Source of the DNA: Aquimarina atlantica | GTDB lineage: Bacteria > Bacteroidota > Bacteroidia > Flavobacteriales > Flavobacteriaceae | Direction of reading: 5' to 3' | DNA length: 64,000 nucleotides | NCBI RefSeq assembly: GCF_000626715.1 | Contig: NZ_AQRA01000001.1 | Span: 916,940 to 980,939, forward strand | In this document: positions 37,727 through 47,111 of the stretch, one piece after another | How positions within the stretch are numbered: the stretch's first letter is position 1 | Layout: the number at the start of each line of letters is the position of its first letter | Translations under genes and position numbers: made by a program | Notes under the pieces: generated by a model | What the model saw: only the letters and a program-made list of their open reading frames with translations | Database searches by the model: none | What the model was told of the DNA's origin: nothing

Positions 37727-40195
37727 TTGAAACCTAATTTTTTCTCACTTTTGATTTTACTGATTCTAATCAGTATTTCTTCTTCGGCACAAACTGCAAC
37801 GTTAAAAGGTGTTATTCTTAATGAAAACAATATTCCCATTCAAGGAGCTAATATCTCTTATAACGATTCTGGTACTCAATCTGATAAAAATGGTGTATAC
37901 CAACTTAGTATACCCGCTAATCAAGAAATTACAATACACATATCTCACATTAGTTTAAAAAATGTACAATTTGTTATTAATCTCGAAGAAAATCAAGAGT
38001 ATGAACTTAATCCTGTACTAAAAACAGATGTTGAACAGATAGGTGAAGTTATTATATCGGGTAGAGAGCGAAAAATAGTAGAAGGTATTACAACATTAGA
38101 CCCCGAAACCATTAGAACCACTCCTTCTGCCAATGCGGGTGTAGAAGGACTCCTTAAGAGTTTACCTGGTGTAAGTTCTAATAACGAATTAAGCACACAA
38201 TATTCTGTTCGTGGAGGAAATTATGATGAAAATTTGGTCTATGTAAATGAGATCGAAGTATATCGTCCTTTTTTAATACGGTCAGGACAACAGGAAGGCT
38301 TAAGCTTTGTAAATACAGATATGGTTCGTAATGTAGACTTTTCTGCAGGAGGGTTTCAAGCTAAATATGGAGATAAGCTTTCTTCAGTCCTAGATATTAC
38401 CTACAAAAGACCAACAAGATTGGGAGCAACGGCAGATTTAAGCCTCCTGGGAGGTAGTGTTTCTGCAGAAGGAATTTCTAAAAACAAAAAACTAGCTGCT
38501 ATCGTTGGCGTTCGATATAGAGATAATAGCTTATTAGTAGATGCAAAGAATACAGAGACTAATTTCCAGCCAAGGTTTGCAGATGTGCAAACATACCTTT
38601 CCTATAATTTTTCCAGTAAATTTGAATTAGGATTCTTAAGTAATTTAGCACTTAACACTTATGATTATGAACCATTAACAGAACAGGTAAATTTTGGAAC
38701 ATTACAAACAGTGCAGGCATTAACCGTTCGCTATGACGGACAAGAAAAAGACAGGTATGAAACTTATTTTGGAGCACTAAAAGGAACCTACAGAGCCAAT
38801 GACAATCTGACCCTTAAATTAATTGCTTCTGGATATCACACACAAGAACAAGAACATTATGATATTTTTGCAGCCTATGCGCTAGGAACTGTAAATACCG
38901 ATATTGGTAGTGAAAACCTGGGAGAAGTAGAATTTAGTGAAGGTATAGGTTCTCAATTAACGCATGCAAGAAACGACCTGGATGCCTTGATATATAATCT
39001 CGAGCACAAGGGAACATACGTTGCAGATCAACATCAGTTTGATTGGGGCATCAAATACACCTCAGAAGATATTAGAGATCGTTTACAAGAATATGAAATC
39101 ATTGATTCTGCCGGCTTTTCTATCAGACCTCCCGTATTGGATTTTGTAAATGATCAGCCCTACACTCCTTTTGCAAGTCCTATTGTTCCTTTTACTAGCG
39201 TAAGAGCTACAAATAGCACTAAAATTGATCGTATTTCTGGATATGCTCAATACAGTATTCGCTCTAATATAAAAGAAAATGAAATATGGGCAAATATAGG
39301 CGTTAGGGCACATAACTGGAATATTTATGGAAATACAGTCGACAGTTCTGATTCGCAAATTGTATTTAGCCCTAGAGCTCAGGTTGCAGTTAAACCAAAT
39401 TGGAAATCTGATATGATCTTTAGACTCTCTGGAGGGGTGTACCACCAACCTCCTTTTTATAGAGAATTACGAGATTCGCTAGGGGTAGTACGGCCAGATG
39501 TTAAAGCACAACAATCAATACATATCGTACTTGGTAATGATTACAGTTTTTCTATGTGGAAAAGACCATTTAAATTAACCACAGAATTGTATTATAAAAA
39601 GCTAACCGATGTAAACCCGTATACCATCGAAAATGTTAGAATACGATATCGTGCAAGAAATAATGCAGAAGCATATGCACAAGGGGTTGATTTAAGACTT
39701 AATGGAGAATTTGTTCCCGGTACAGAAAGTTGGGTAAGTTTTGGGTATCTAAAAACTGAAGAAAATATCGATAAGCGTGGATATATTGCCCGGCCTACTG
39801 ACCAACGACTCAAAATTGGAGTATTATTTCAGGATTATGTACCTTCTATCCCAAGTTTAAAAATGTATTTAAATATGGTTTATCAAACAGGAGTACCAGG
39901 AGGTTCTCCCAGTTATGCCGATCCATATAATTTTCAGACCAGACTAAGAGATTATCGAAGAGCTGATTTAGGGATCTCATATGTTGTGGTTGATCAAAAC
40001 AAAAGATTAAGACAGGGACATTTTCTTAATAAGTTTAGAGAGCTATACCTAGGTTTTGAAATCTACAACATTTTTGATAACCAAAATACAATCACCAATA
40101 CTTTTGTAAGGGATGCAGCAAGTCGACGTCAATTTGCTATTCCTAACTATTTAACCCCACGAGTTTTTAATGTTCGATTAGGAATGAAATTTTAA
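37727..40195 (+). CDS. TonB-dependent receptor
   Basis: The 822-residue outer-membrane protein begins at a TTG at 37727, which I accept because it opens a clear signal peptide (MKPNFFSLLILLILISISSSA). A CarboxypepD_reg-like domain follows (ATLKGVILNENNIPIQGANI), then a plug (GVEGLLKSLPGVSSNNELSTQYSVRGG). The barrel ends FNVRLGMKF. No TonB box is obvious. It is 13 bases after the M23 gene and likely co-transcribed. No SusD partner is adjacent, so the cargo is not a predictable polysaccharide. Confidence 0.92.
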   Translation: MKPNFFSLLILLILISISSSAQTATLKGVILNENNIPIQGANISYNDSGTQSDKNGVYQLSIPANQEITIHISHISLKNVQFVINLEENQEYELNPVLKTDVEQIGEVIISGRERKIVEGITTLDPETIRTTPSANAGVEGLLKSLPGVSSNNELSTQYSVRGGNYDENLVYVNEIEVYRPFLIRSGQQEGLSFVNTDMVRNVDFSAGGFQAKYGDKLSSVLDITYKRPTRLGATADLSLLGGSVSAEGISKNKKLAAIVGVRYRDNSLLVDAKNTETNFQPRFADVQTYLSYNFSSKFELGFLSNLALNTYDYEPLTEQVNFGTLQTVQALTVRYDGQEKDRYETYFGALKGTYRANDNLTLKLIASGYHTQEQEHYDIFAAYALGTVNTDIGSENLGEVEFSEGIGSQLTHARNDLDALIYNLEHKGTYVADQHQFDWGIKYTSEDIRDRLQEYEIIDSAGFSIRPPVLDFVNDQPYTPFASPIVPFTSVRATNSTKIDRISGYAQYSIRSNIKENEIWANIGVRAHNWNIYGNTVDSSDSQIVFSPRAQVAVKPNWKSDMIFRLSGGVYHQPPFYRELRDSLGVVRPDVKAQQSIHIVLGNDYSFSMWKRPFKLTTELYYKKLTDVNPYTIENVRIRYRARNNAEAYAQGVDLRLNGEFVPGTESWVSFGYLKTEENIDKRGYIARPTDQRLKIGVLFQDYVPSIPSLKMYLNMVYQTGVPGGSPSYADPYNFQTRLRDYRRADLGISYVVVDQNKRLRQGHFLNKFRELYLGFEIYNIFDNQNTITNTFVRDAASRRQFAIPNYLTPRVFNVRLGMKF

Positions 40196-40202
40196 GGACG
40201 AA

Positions 40203-41351
40203 TTATTCTTCTATAAATTTCTTTAAAACCTCTACCGTATAATCAATTTCTTCTTTAGTATTAAACTTTGAAAGAGAGAAACGTATTGATGGTTTTTGTA
40301 AATCTTCATCAGAAAGGATTTCGGTTAATACATGAGACCCTTTGCCACTCCCACTTTGGCAAGCACTTCCTTTCGAGCATGCAATTCCGTTAATATCCAG
40401 ATGAAATAATAATATCCCTGCTTTTTCTTCAGAAACCGGTAAACACGCACTAATTAGCGTATATGTACTTTTTAGGGGATCACAACAACTGGCATTAAAC
40501 TTTACTCCTTCAATCTTATTTTTAAGAGTATCAATAAAGTATTGTTTAAGATTAGTAACGTAGCTCTTTTCTTCTTCTAAATTTTCATATGATAATCGCA
40601 ACGCCTCATCCATCCCGGCAATATTATGCACGCTTTCTGTTCCCGCTCGATATCCTCTCTCCTGTTCTCCTCCAAAAATTAAAGGTTTTAAACCAGAATT
40701 TTTTCGAATATATGCAAAACCTACTCCTTTTGGCCCATGAAATTTATGAGCACTTACTGCAGTAAAATCAACGTGTAAATTATTTAATTTCACATCATAA
40801 TGCCCTATTGATTGAACCATATCACTATGAAAAAGTGCTTTATGTTCATTACATAAGTTTCCGACACGCTCAATATCTAATATCGTTCCTACTTCATTAT
40901 TTACATGCATCAAACTTACTAATGTTTTCTCATCAGAATTACTAAGGAGTGATTCTAAATGTTTATAATCAATCGAGCCATCTGTATTTATATCAACATA
41001 GCTTACCACTATATCAGTACGAGATTCTATTTCCTGTACCGTATGTAATACCGCATGATGCTCTATTCTGGTTGTAATAATATGTTTAACTCCTAAATCT
41101 CTAACTGCACTATTTATTGCTAAGTTATCGGCTTCTGTACCTCCAGAAGTAAATATAATTTCTGAGGCTTTTACCCCTAAATATCCAGCAATATTTTTCC
41201 GAGTTTGTTCTATATGATTCTTAGCAGATCGACCATAACCATGTATTGATGACGGATTTCCATAATCTTCTTTCAATACAGAAACCATTTTAGCAATAAC
41301 CTCTGGCCTTACCTCTGTGGTAGCCGCACTATCAAAATAAACTTTTTGCAT
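40203..41351 (-). CDS. Cysteine desulfurase (NifS/IscS-like)
   Basis: A PLP enzyme that removes sulfur from cysteine to supply Fe-S clusters or thio-modified tRNA. The 382 residues show YFDSAATTEV at the start, FTSGGTEADNLAI, the PLP lysine in SAHKFHGPKGVG (Lys203), and the catalytic loop ACSKGSACQSGSG with Cys331, which is class I (NifS/IscS) in form. No isc or suf genes are adjacent, so the acceptor is unclear; tRNA thiolation is an alternative. It converges on the TonB-dependent receptor with 7 bases between stops. Confidence 0.93.
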   Translation of the reverse strand: MQKVYFDSAATTEVRPEVIAKMVSVLKEDYGNPSSIHGYGRSAKNHIEQTRKNIAGYLGVKASEIIFTSGGTEADNLAINSAVRDLGVKHIITTRIEHHAVLHTVQEIESRTDIVVSYVDINTDGSIDYKHLESLLSNSDEKTLVSLMHVNNEVGTILDIERVGNLCNEHKALFHSDMVQSIGHYDVKLNNLHVDFTAVSAHKFHGPKGVGFAYIRKNSGLKPLIFGGEQERGYRAGTESVHNIAGMDEALRLSYENLEEEKSYVTNLKQYFIDTLKNKIEGVKFNASCCDPLKSTYTLISACLPVSEEKAGILLFHLDINGIACSKGSACQSGSGKGSHVLTEILSDEDLQKPSIRFSLSKFNTKEEIDYTVEVLKKFIEE

Positions 41352-41481
41352 AAAACAAAGTAATTAAGTTGTTGAAATAGATATTTATTTGTTTTTTGTA
41401 AAAAAACCTTTAATTTTTACAATATTCCCAATTTTCCGACTACAAAACTAATCTAAATAAAATTATTTTCGAGTACACACG

Positions 41482-41509
41482 TTATAATCTTTCAATTCCT
41501 TTACTTTTG
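41482..41509 (+). promoter_or_regulatory. Candidate promoter of the lipoprotein pair
   Basis: TACTTTTG at 41502-41509 matches TAnnTTTG exactly. TTA at 41482-41484 stands 17 bases upstream in the -33 position, with one mismatch to TTG. The ATG is 23 bases downstream. Confidence 0.5.
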
Positions 41510-41532
41510 TCAAAAAAAATACTCATTCTGAC

Positions 41533-42438
41533 ATGAAAAAGTTGTTTTCATTTCTCTTTTTATTATTATTTCTTACCTCTTGTGATGATGGTGACATAGT
41601 GATCACCAGTTTTGAGTTTGATGATGTTGATTTACAGCTTTGTAAAGGTGCAAAACCAAATGAATTTGTTTTTTTCAAGATTAGCAAAACTATAAACGAG
41701 GCCATTTCTTACAATTTTATTAATGAGACCTTTTCTGATACTATTGCAACATCTACCCCCATTACTATCCAATTAAGTGAAGGTTCTAACAATTTGATAT
41801 ATAGAAATTTTAATGTTCCGGTAACTGCAGATTATTTTTGCTCTAATGTGCCTTCTAGTGAAATCATAATTGTTGATGAACTTAATGGTATTGCAGGAAC
41901 ATCTGAAATTTCAACTAAAATTACAACGGAAGATGATGATGATGGAGTTCCGGCAGAACAAGAAGATCTTAATAACAATGGTAACTTAGAGGATGATGAT
42001 ACTGATGGTGACGGGATTCCTAATTATAAAGATCAGGATGACGATAATGATAATATTTTAACCAGTGTTGAGTTGCCCAATGATATTCCTGACAATGATG
42101 ATCCCCGGGATACAGACGGAGATGGTACACCTGATTACCTTGAAGAAGATGATGATGGTGACGGAATCTTAACTCGTAATGAAGATGCAGATATGAATGG
42201 AAACCCAAGGGATGATAGAGATCCAGTTTCTGGAAAATTATTTTACCTGGATGCAGCATCGACTAATAGTGCAGTTATGGTAAACCCTGTACTTGATAAC
42301 ACTATAAAAACTACATTTAAGACCACTGTATCTATAAACGGTCTTGTTTTTGATGGTAACAATCAGAATTTTGAAGACAAGAATTTTTCATTTGGTTTTA
42401 GAGATGTTACCATTCCTAAGACAACCAAAAAAGAGTAG
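41533..42438 (+). CDS. Lipoprotein with TSP3-like calcium-binding repeats
   Basis: The 301-residue protein has a lipoprotein signal (FLTSC, Cys17). Residues 18-130 form a beta-rich domain with FVFFKI at 45-50 and two cysteines, Cys37 and Cys103. Residues about 133-230 are a run of thrombospondin type 3-like acid repeats (DTDGDGIPNYKDQDDD, DTDGDGTPDYLEEDDDGDG), expected to bind calcium. A beta-rich tail follows. The next gene is a shorter paralogue without the acid repeats. It is probably on the cell surface; partner unknown. Confidence 0.82.
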   Translation: MKKLFSFLFLLLFLTSCDDGDIVITSFEFDDVDLQLCKGAKPNEFVFFKISKTINEAISYNFINETFSDTIATSTPITIQLSEGSNNLIYRNFNVPVTADYFCSNVPSSEIIIVDELNGIAGTSEISTKITTEDDDDGVPAEQEDLNNNGNLEDDDTDGDGIPNYKDQDDDNDNILTSVELPNDIPDNDDPRDTDGDGTPDYLEEDDDGDGILTRNEDADMNGNPRDDRDPVSGKLFYLDAASTNSAVMVNPVLDNTIKTTFKTTVSINGLVFDGNNQNFEDKNFSFGFRDVTIPKTTKKE

Positions 42439-42454
42439 CTTATACCACATTATT

Positions 42455-42985
42455 ATGAATAATTTTTTTTACTATATAATTTTTATTGCAGTATTGGTTA
42501 GTTGTAGTGAAGGAGATGTTATAGAAAATGACATCAGTAATTTTACAGCTCCGTTAGAGAATTGCTCTAATCAAAATGAAGATACTTTTGTTTTTTTCAA
42601 AATTGATTCTCAAATAAATCAATCTCTTTCTCTTAATTTTACAAGTACCACTTTTGAACTAAATACAGTTCCTGAAAACCTTACCCATACTATAGCACTT
42701 AATACTACTACAAATATCTTGATGTACAGACAATTTAGTACTCAAATCGATGGTGCAGCATATTTTTGCAGTAGCGTTCCTCCTAGCGGTATAACAGTTA
42801 CTCAAGAATTAAAAAGCTCTAACGGTAATGCTGAAATAAAATATGTTGTAAAGAGTGATACCGCTACAGAAACTGTCTATACCAGAACGATAACCCTTAC
42901 CGATATCACTCTGGAAGGAGCTGGAATTGCAATACGACAAGAACTACTACAACTAGGCGAAGATGAGATTACTGTTTCAAAATAA
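42455..42985 (+). CDS. Lipoprotein, paralogue of the preceding TSP3-like lipoprotein
   Basis: I start this gene at the ATG at 42455, which opens a lipoprotein signal (VLVSC, Cys17); an upstream frame from 42344 overlaps the previous gene and has no signal. The 176-residue product aligns with its neighbour position by position at first: Cys17, Cys37 and FVFFKI at 45-50 are shared, and YFCSSVP mirrors YFCSNVP. It lacks the acid calcium-binding repeats. The two are 16 bases apart and surely co-transcribed. Confidence 0.8.
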   Translation: MNNFFYYIIFIAVLVSCSEGDVIENDISNFTAPLENCSNQNEDTFVFFKIDSQINQSLSLNFTSTTFELNTVPENLTHTIALNTTTNILMYRQFSTQIDGAAYFCSSVPPSGITVTQELKSSNGNAEIKYVVKSDTATETVYTRTITLTDITLEGAGIAIRQELLQLGEDEITVSK

Positions 42986-43534
42986 CTATTTTGGGTTTTG
43001 AACAATATACACCTCTGTCGCTCCCAGTCCATATTTTCTATAGTTACCTTCAGAAATTCTGATATTATCATATCTCCCAAAAAGGTATTTGAGTTCTTCT
43101 TTCAAAACTCCTTGTCCAACCCCATGAATAAAAACTACATTGGGAATACGTTTACTAATTGCAAAATCCAGTTGTCTTTTTGCTGTATCTAATTGCAACG
43201 TTATCATATCATGATTTGTCATTCCCTTGGTTGATTTCACTAATTTATTAATGTGTAAATCAACTTCCATTGGCGGTATATCCCGCTCTTTTGGTTTAAC
43301 AACAGGCCTTTTGGGCTTTTTTTTAAAAACCTCCTTCTCCTGCAAGTTCTTATGTACCTCTTCATAAGAAGGCATAATAAGCTCTCCCGATTTAATTTTT
43401 ACGACTTCACGAATAAAAAATGTCATATCAAACCCATCCTCTGTTTCAATTGTTACTTCATCTGTAGTAACCGCTACGACTTTACCCGTTATTGGTTCAT
43501 CCAAAACCGATACAGTATCCCCTATTTTAATCAT
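42986..43534 (-). CDS. Smr domain protein with N-terminal DUF2027-like domain
   Basis: I start at the ATG at 43532-43534, one base after the stop of the upstream gene. The 182 residues begin with a small KOW-like domain (MIKIGDTVSVLDEPITGKVVAV) and a lysine-rich linker. The C-terminal Smr (MutS2-related) domain has EVDLHINKL and VVFIHGVGQGVLKEELKYLF. Smr domains act as nicking endonucleases on DNA or RNA; here the role is unproved. It is convergent with the lipoprotein pair, stop codons abutting. Confidence 0.88.
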   Translation of the reverse strand: MIKIGDTVSVLDEPITGKVVAVTTDEVTIETEDGFDMTFFIREVVKIKSGELIMPSYEEVHKNLQEKEVFKKKPKRPVVKPKERDIPPMEVDLHINKLVKSTKGMTNHDMITLQLDTAKRQLDFAISKRIPNVVFIHGVGQGVLKEELKYLFGRYDNIRISEGNYRKYGLGATEVYIVQNPK

Positions 43535-43535
43535 A

Positions 43536-43748
43536 TTATTCTTCTTCTTCAAGGTATGGATCAGGATCAATTTTAGTTTTCGATTTCACATTGGTATTAA
43601 TAAGAAATACTCCTAACATTAAAAAGACCACTCCAATACTCTGGATATAATAGTTTTTAGTTATTGAAGAAATTTCACTTATCAGTGCAATAGCTCCAAT
43701 AATTACCAAAAGTATGCTTATAATTTTTTTAACCTTACGATAAATCAT
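43536..43748 (-). CDS. Small two-helix membrane protein
   Basis: A 70-residue protein with hydrophobic segments at about residues 9-28 and 37-53. An acidic tail, DPDPYLEEEE, follows. It starts the minus-strand pair with the Smr gene, whose ATG is one base past its stop. No family is recognised. Confidence 0.7.
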   Translation of the reverse strand: MIYRKVKKIISILLVIIGAIALISEISSITKNYYIQSIGVVFLMLGVFLINTNVKSKTKIDPDPYLEEEE

Positions 43749-43969
43749 TTGCCTAATTCTTTTTTATTAATCCGATAGATAGTACAATCGATATTATTAT
43801 TTAACTGATTTCCTTTTAAATAATAACTTAAGGCATTTACTTTATGCCCAGATCCAATACTCCTCTTTACGAATTGCAAAAGTATTAAATAATAGATTTT
43901 TGAACCTGCAAATATTTTAAATAACTTAATTATGTATATTGCAGTTAATAATTATAAAGTTTTTCGCTT

Positions 43970-44254
43970 TTGGAGACCTATATGTTACCTTGTTTAAACA
44001 AAAAAATTTTTGGAGTTGATTGTTTAGGCTGTGGAATGCAAAGATCTATTGCTCTCTTACTCAAAGGAGATTTTGTTGCTGCGTTTTATATGTATCCTGC
44101 GATTTATCCTCTTTTACTATTATTAATATTTTTAGGATTCAACTTTTTTATCAAATTTAAATATGACAGACTTATAAAAATTAGTCTTATGGTTACAGCC
44201 ATACTTACTATTATTATAAGTTATGTGATCAAAATGAAAATTATTTTTAACTAA
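43970..44254 (+). CDS. DUF2752 family membrane protein (copy 1)
   Basis: The 94-residue protein has the DUF2752 hallmark, CLNKKIFGVDCLGCGMQRS, in which cysteines flank a conserved CxGCG motif. Two or three membrane segments follow. The best start is the TTG at 43970 (METYMLPC), with the ATG at 43982 as an alternative. It precedes a CCC-motif membrane protein by 12 bases. A second DUF2752/CCC pair follows. The function is unknown; the cysteines might bind metal or form a redox site. Confidence 0.85.
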   Translation: METYMLPCLNKKIFGVDCLGCGMQRSIALLLKGDFVAAFYMYPAIYPLLLLLIFLGFNFFIKFKYDRLIKISLMVTAILTIIISYVIKMKIIFN

Positions 44255-44266
44255 TCAATCTAAATT

Positions 44267-44590
44267 ATGGAAAAACAAACATTACCTAATTCTACCCTAA
44301 TCCTGGTTTTTGGTATTCTATCAATCTTAGGATGCTGTTGTTATGGTGTGCTAGGGATTATTCTGGCTATAGTAGCTATAGTACTAGCTAAAAAAGCTAC
44401 TGCATTATACAATGAAAACCCAGAATTATATACTGGCTATCAAAATGTTAAAACAGGTAAGATACTAGCAATTGTAGGTTTAATATTAAGTATCATTTAT
44501 TTAATCTATGTAGTTTTCATATTTGCAACTGTAGGATACGATGGTATACTGGATATGCAAAGAGAAATGATGGAACAGTACGGAGGGTAA
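44267..44590 (+). CDS. CCC-motif membrane protein (copy 1)
   Basis: A 107-residue protein with two or three hydrophobic segments. The first carries the triple cysteine of LGCCCYGVLGIILAI near residues 22-36, and GKILAIVGLILSIIYLIYVV forms another helix. It belongs to a Bacteroidota family often next to DUF2752. Its own terminator lies at 44613-44647, so this DUF2752/CCC pair forms one unit. Confidence 0.85.
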   Translation: MEKQTLPNSTLILVFGILSILGCCCYGVLGIILAIVAIVLAKKATALYNENPELYTGYQNVKTGKILAIVGLILSIIYLIYVVFIFATVGYDGILDMQREMMEQYGG

Positions 44591-44612
44591 TCTGTAAATA
44601 ATTTAATTTTTT

Positions 44613-44647
44613 AAAAGCTGTTCGGAATACTATTTCGAACAGCTTTT
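44613..44647 (+). terminator. Terminator between the two DUF2752/CCC pairs
   Basis: AAAAGCTGTTCG (44613-44624) pairs with CGAACAGCTTTT (44636-44647) perfectly over 12 bases around an 11-base loop. Confidence 0.85.
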
Positions 44648-44678
44648 ATTTAGAATAAATTTCTTACTACTATAATTT

Positions 44679-44969
44679 GTGGAGCAGTTTATCAACTATA
44701 TTGAATCTAATCTATTACAGTGCCCAACCAAAAAACTAATGGGTATTAATTGTTTAGGCTGTGGTTTTCAACGAAGTTTTTTATTACTCATCAAGGGAGA
44801 TTTAATAGAGTCGTTTATAATGTATCCTGCGCTTATACCATTACTATTAATGTTTGGGTATCTAATCGCTCATCTTCTTCTAAAGTTTAAAAAAGGTGCT
44901 AAAACTCTTCAATATTTTTATATCTTAAATAGTATACTTATCATTACAAATTATATTATAAAATTCTAA
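44679..44969 (+). CDS. DUF2752 family membrane protein (copy 2)
   Basis: The 96-residue paralogue of the gene at 43970 has CPTKKLMGINCLGCGFQRS and MYPALIPLLLMFGY, against CLNKKIFGVDCLGCGMQRS and MYPAIYPLLLLLIF in copy 1. It uses a GTG start at 44679, 31 bases after the preceding terminator, and has no ATG before the conserved cysteines. The second CCC-motif gene starts 8 bases after its stop. Confidence 0.85.
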   Translation: MEQFINYIESNLLQCPTKKLMGINCLGCGFQRSFLLLIKGDLIESFIMYPALIPLLLMFGYLIAHLLLKFKKGAKTLQYFYILNSILIITNYIIKF

Positions 44970-44977
44970 TACATTAT

Positions 44978-45286
44978 ATGGAAAACAAACAACAATTACC
45001 AAATGCAACATTGGTATTAATATTCGGGATCGCATCAATAGTAACTTGTTTTTGCTACGGATTTCTAGGGTTAGTATTTGGTATTATTGCTTTAGTACTA
45101 GCCAAAAAAGCTAAAGAGCTATATTTGGCTAATCCCGAATTATACATAGGATATGAAAATCTAAATGCGGGTAGAATTTGTGCTATAATTGGTACTATAT
45201 TAAGTTCATTATACCTACTACTCATTATTGGGTATATTATATTTATGGGCGCTCTAATGCCTTGGTCAGAAATATTAAATCAATAA
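44978..45286 (+). CDS. CCC-motif membrane protein (copy 2)
   Basis: The 102-residue paralogue of the gene at 44267 starts with LPNATLVLIFGIASIVTCFCYGFLG. The middle cysteine of the CCC motif is replaced by Phe (CFC). Most of the rest is conserved, including VLAKKAKELYLANPELYIGYENL. The pair with the upstream DUF2752 gene ends at a strong bidirectional terminator. Confidence 0.85.
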   Translation: MENKQQLPNATLVLIFGIASIVTCFCYGFLGLVFGIIALVLAKKAKELYLANPELYIGYENLNAGRICAIIGTILSSLYLLLIIGYIIFMGALMPWSEILNQ

Positions 45287-45303
45287 TTTTTTTTGTATAC
45301 AAT

Positions 45304-45334
45304 AAAAAAAGGAGGCTATTGCGCCTCCTTTTTT
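45304..45334. terminator. Bidirectional terminator between CCC gene and rocD
   Basis: GGAGGC (45311-45316) and GCCTCC (45323-45328) pair around TATTGC and are flanked by A and T runs of six or more. It therefore works on both strands. Confidence 0.9.
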
Positions 45335-45363
45335 ATTATATATGAACTTTGAATCGTATTTTA

Positions 45364-46608
45364 CTACTTTTCAAACTCTTTTAAAGTTTTGATAATAATG
45401 CTTACACAATCCAATAGTTGTTCTCTGTTCATTACTAATGGTGGAGCAAAACGAATAATATTACCGTGAGTTGGTTTAGCCAAAAGACCATTTTCTTTAA
45501 GCGCCACACAGATATTCCAGGCAGTATCACTATCCTCAGAATCATTGATTACAATCGCATTTAGCAACCCTTTGCCACGAACTAAATTCGCTATATTAGA
45601 TTCTTCAATGTACTTACCTAGTTCTGATCTAAATAATTGACCTAGTTCTTCTGCATTCTCGGCTAATTTTTCATCTCTTACTACTTCTAAAGCTGCTACA
45701 GCTACTGCTGCGGCAACAGGGTTACCCCCAAAAGTACTACCATGATTTCCTGGTCTTATAACTCCCATGATTGCATCATTAGCCAAAACTCCCGATACAG
45801 GATATGCTCCTCCACTTAATGCTTTTCCTAGAATTAAGATATCTGGTTTAACATTTTCGTGATCAACAGCGAGTAATTTTCCTGTACGCGCGATTCCTGT
45901 TTGAACTTCGTCTGCAAGAAATAGCACATTATGTTTTTCGCAAAGAGCTTTAGCTTTGGCCAAAAACCCTTCAGAAGGAACATACACTCCCGCTTCTCCT
46001 TGTATAGGTTCTACCAAAAATCCTGCAACATTAGTATTACTTTCTAAAGCCTGTTCTAAAGCAGATAAATTATCGTATTCAATTTTTATAAATCCTGCAG
46101 TATAAGGACCGAAGTTTTTTCTAGCTACTTCATCATTCGAAAATGATATGATTGTTGTTGTTCTTCCATGAAAATTATTTTCACACACAATAATCTGTGC
46201 TTCATTTTCTGGGATACCTTTCTTCTCATATGCCCATTTCCTACAAAGCTTCAATGCTGTTTCTACTGCTTCTGCACCAGTATTCATGGGTAATAATTTG
46301 TCAAAACCAAAATACTCAGTCGCAAACTTCTCGTATTCGCCTAATTTATCATTATAAAAGGCTCGTGAAGTTAGTGTTAATGTTTGTGCCTGATTAACCA
46401 TTGCTCCTACTATTTTAGGATGACAATGCCCTTGATTCACTGCAGAATATGCACTTAAAAAATCATAATACTTTTTACCTTCTACATCCCAAACATACAC
46501 ACCTTCTCCTTTGTTTAAAACAACCGGTAACGGGTGATAATTATGAGCTCCGTACTTGTCTTCTAATTCAATTAAATGCTGTGATGACTTTTTCTCTAAG
46601 ATTGCCAT
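45364..46608 (-). CDS. rocD: Ornithine--oxo-acid transaminase
   Basis: RocD moves the delta-amino group of ornithine to 2-oxoglutarate, giving glutamate semialdehyde in arginine breakdown or proline formation. The 414 residues show the class III aminotransferase layout: [39 protein letters not shown] (about 22-60), [32 protein letters not shown], the PLP lysine in [15 protein letters not shown], and [10 protein letters not shown]. No arginine or proline genes are adjacent. It ends at the terminator at 45304-45334. Confidence 0.95.
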   Translation of the reverse strand: MAILEKKSSQHLIELEDKYGAHNYHPLPVVLNKGEGVYVWDVEGKKYYDFLSAYSAVNQGHCHPKIVGAMVNQAQTLTLTSRAFYNDKLGEYEKFATEYFGFDKLLPMNTGAEAVETALKLCRKWAYEKKGIPENEAQIIVCENNFHGRTTTIISFSNDEVARKNFGPYTAGFIKIEYDNLSALEQALESNTNVAGFLVEPIQGEAGVYVPSEGFLAKAKALCEKHNVLFLADEVQTGIARTGKLLAVDHENVKPDILILGKALSGGAYPVSGVLANDAIMGVIRPGNHGSTFGGNPVAAAVAVAALEVVRDEKLAENAEELGQLFRSELGKYIEESNIANLVRGKGLLNAIVINDSEDSDTAWNICVALKENGLLAKPTHGNIIRFAPPLVMNREQLLDCVSIIIKTLKEFEK

Positions 46609-46724
46609 TATTCACGTATTAAAAATAAAACTTTACAATTCCTACTTTGACATAAAGTCCGGGAGAGAAATCATCCTATTGAAGTTGGTTGCAAATTACT
46701 AAATATAAGCTTCTTTCTAAAATC

Positions 46725-47111
46725 TTATTGTGATATTTTTCCAGCTATAGAAGATACCTGTAGTTCTAGTCTCTTAATTTCTCTTAATAATGCATTTTTA
46801 TCCATTTGCATCCAGGCAAATAGTTTGGTCATTCCTATAACCATAAAACAGATAGCTCCTCCTGCAAACCACTTTATCAATTGGTTAGTATCATCTGTAT
46901 TTAAAAATTGAATAATGCAATAGACTAAAAAGCCAAAAGCTACTACAGTTGCAATATTCATCAATACAATAATCCATCGATGTTTGGTATTAAAAAGCCC
47001 TCCTAGCATTTCGAGAAGATTTTGCTCATCTAAATCATCATAAAATTTTGCTTCTTCCTGGCTTAATGTTTCTTTAATTAATTGATCGATATCTTTCATT
47101 TTATTCTCCAT
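46725..47111 (-). CDS. DUF6768 family membrane protein
   Basis: A 128-residue protein of a family (DUF6768) typically found behind an ECF sigma factor in Bacteroidota. It has a soluble N-terminal helix region (IDQLIKETLSQEEAKFYDDLDEQNLLEMLGGLFNTKHR), two membrane helices (about residues 46-70 and 80-98), and an amphipathic C-terminal helix. The position and the N-terminal cytoplasmic domain suggest an anti-sigma role, which is inference. The start overlaps the sigma gene by a few bases; the ATG at 47099 is an alternative. Confidence 0.82.
   Translation of the reverse strand: MENKMKDIDQLIKETLSQEEAKFYDDLDEQNLLEMLGGLFNTKHRWIIVLMNIATVVAFGFLVYCIIQFLNTDDTNQLIKWFAGGAICFMVIGMTKLFAWMQMDKNALLREIKRLELQVSSIAGKISQ

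Noticed and set aside
42344..42454. Upstream extension of the second lipoprotein
   Set aside because: It would overlap the previous gene and place the lipoprotein signal in mid-chain; the ATG at 42455 gives a signal aligned with its paralogue.
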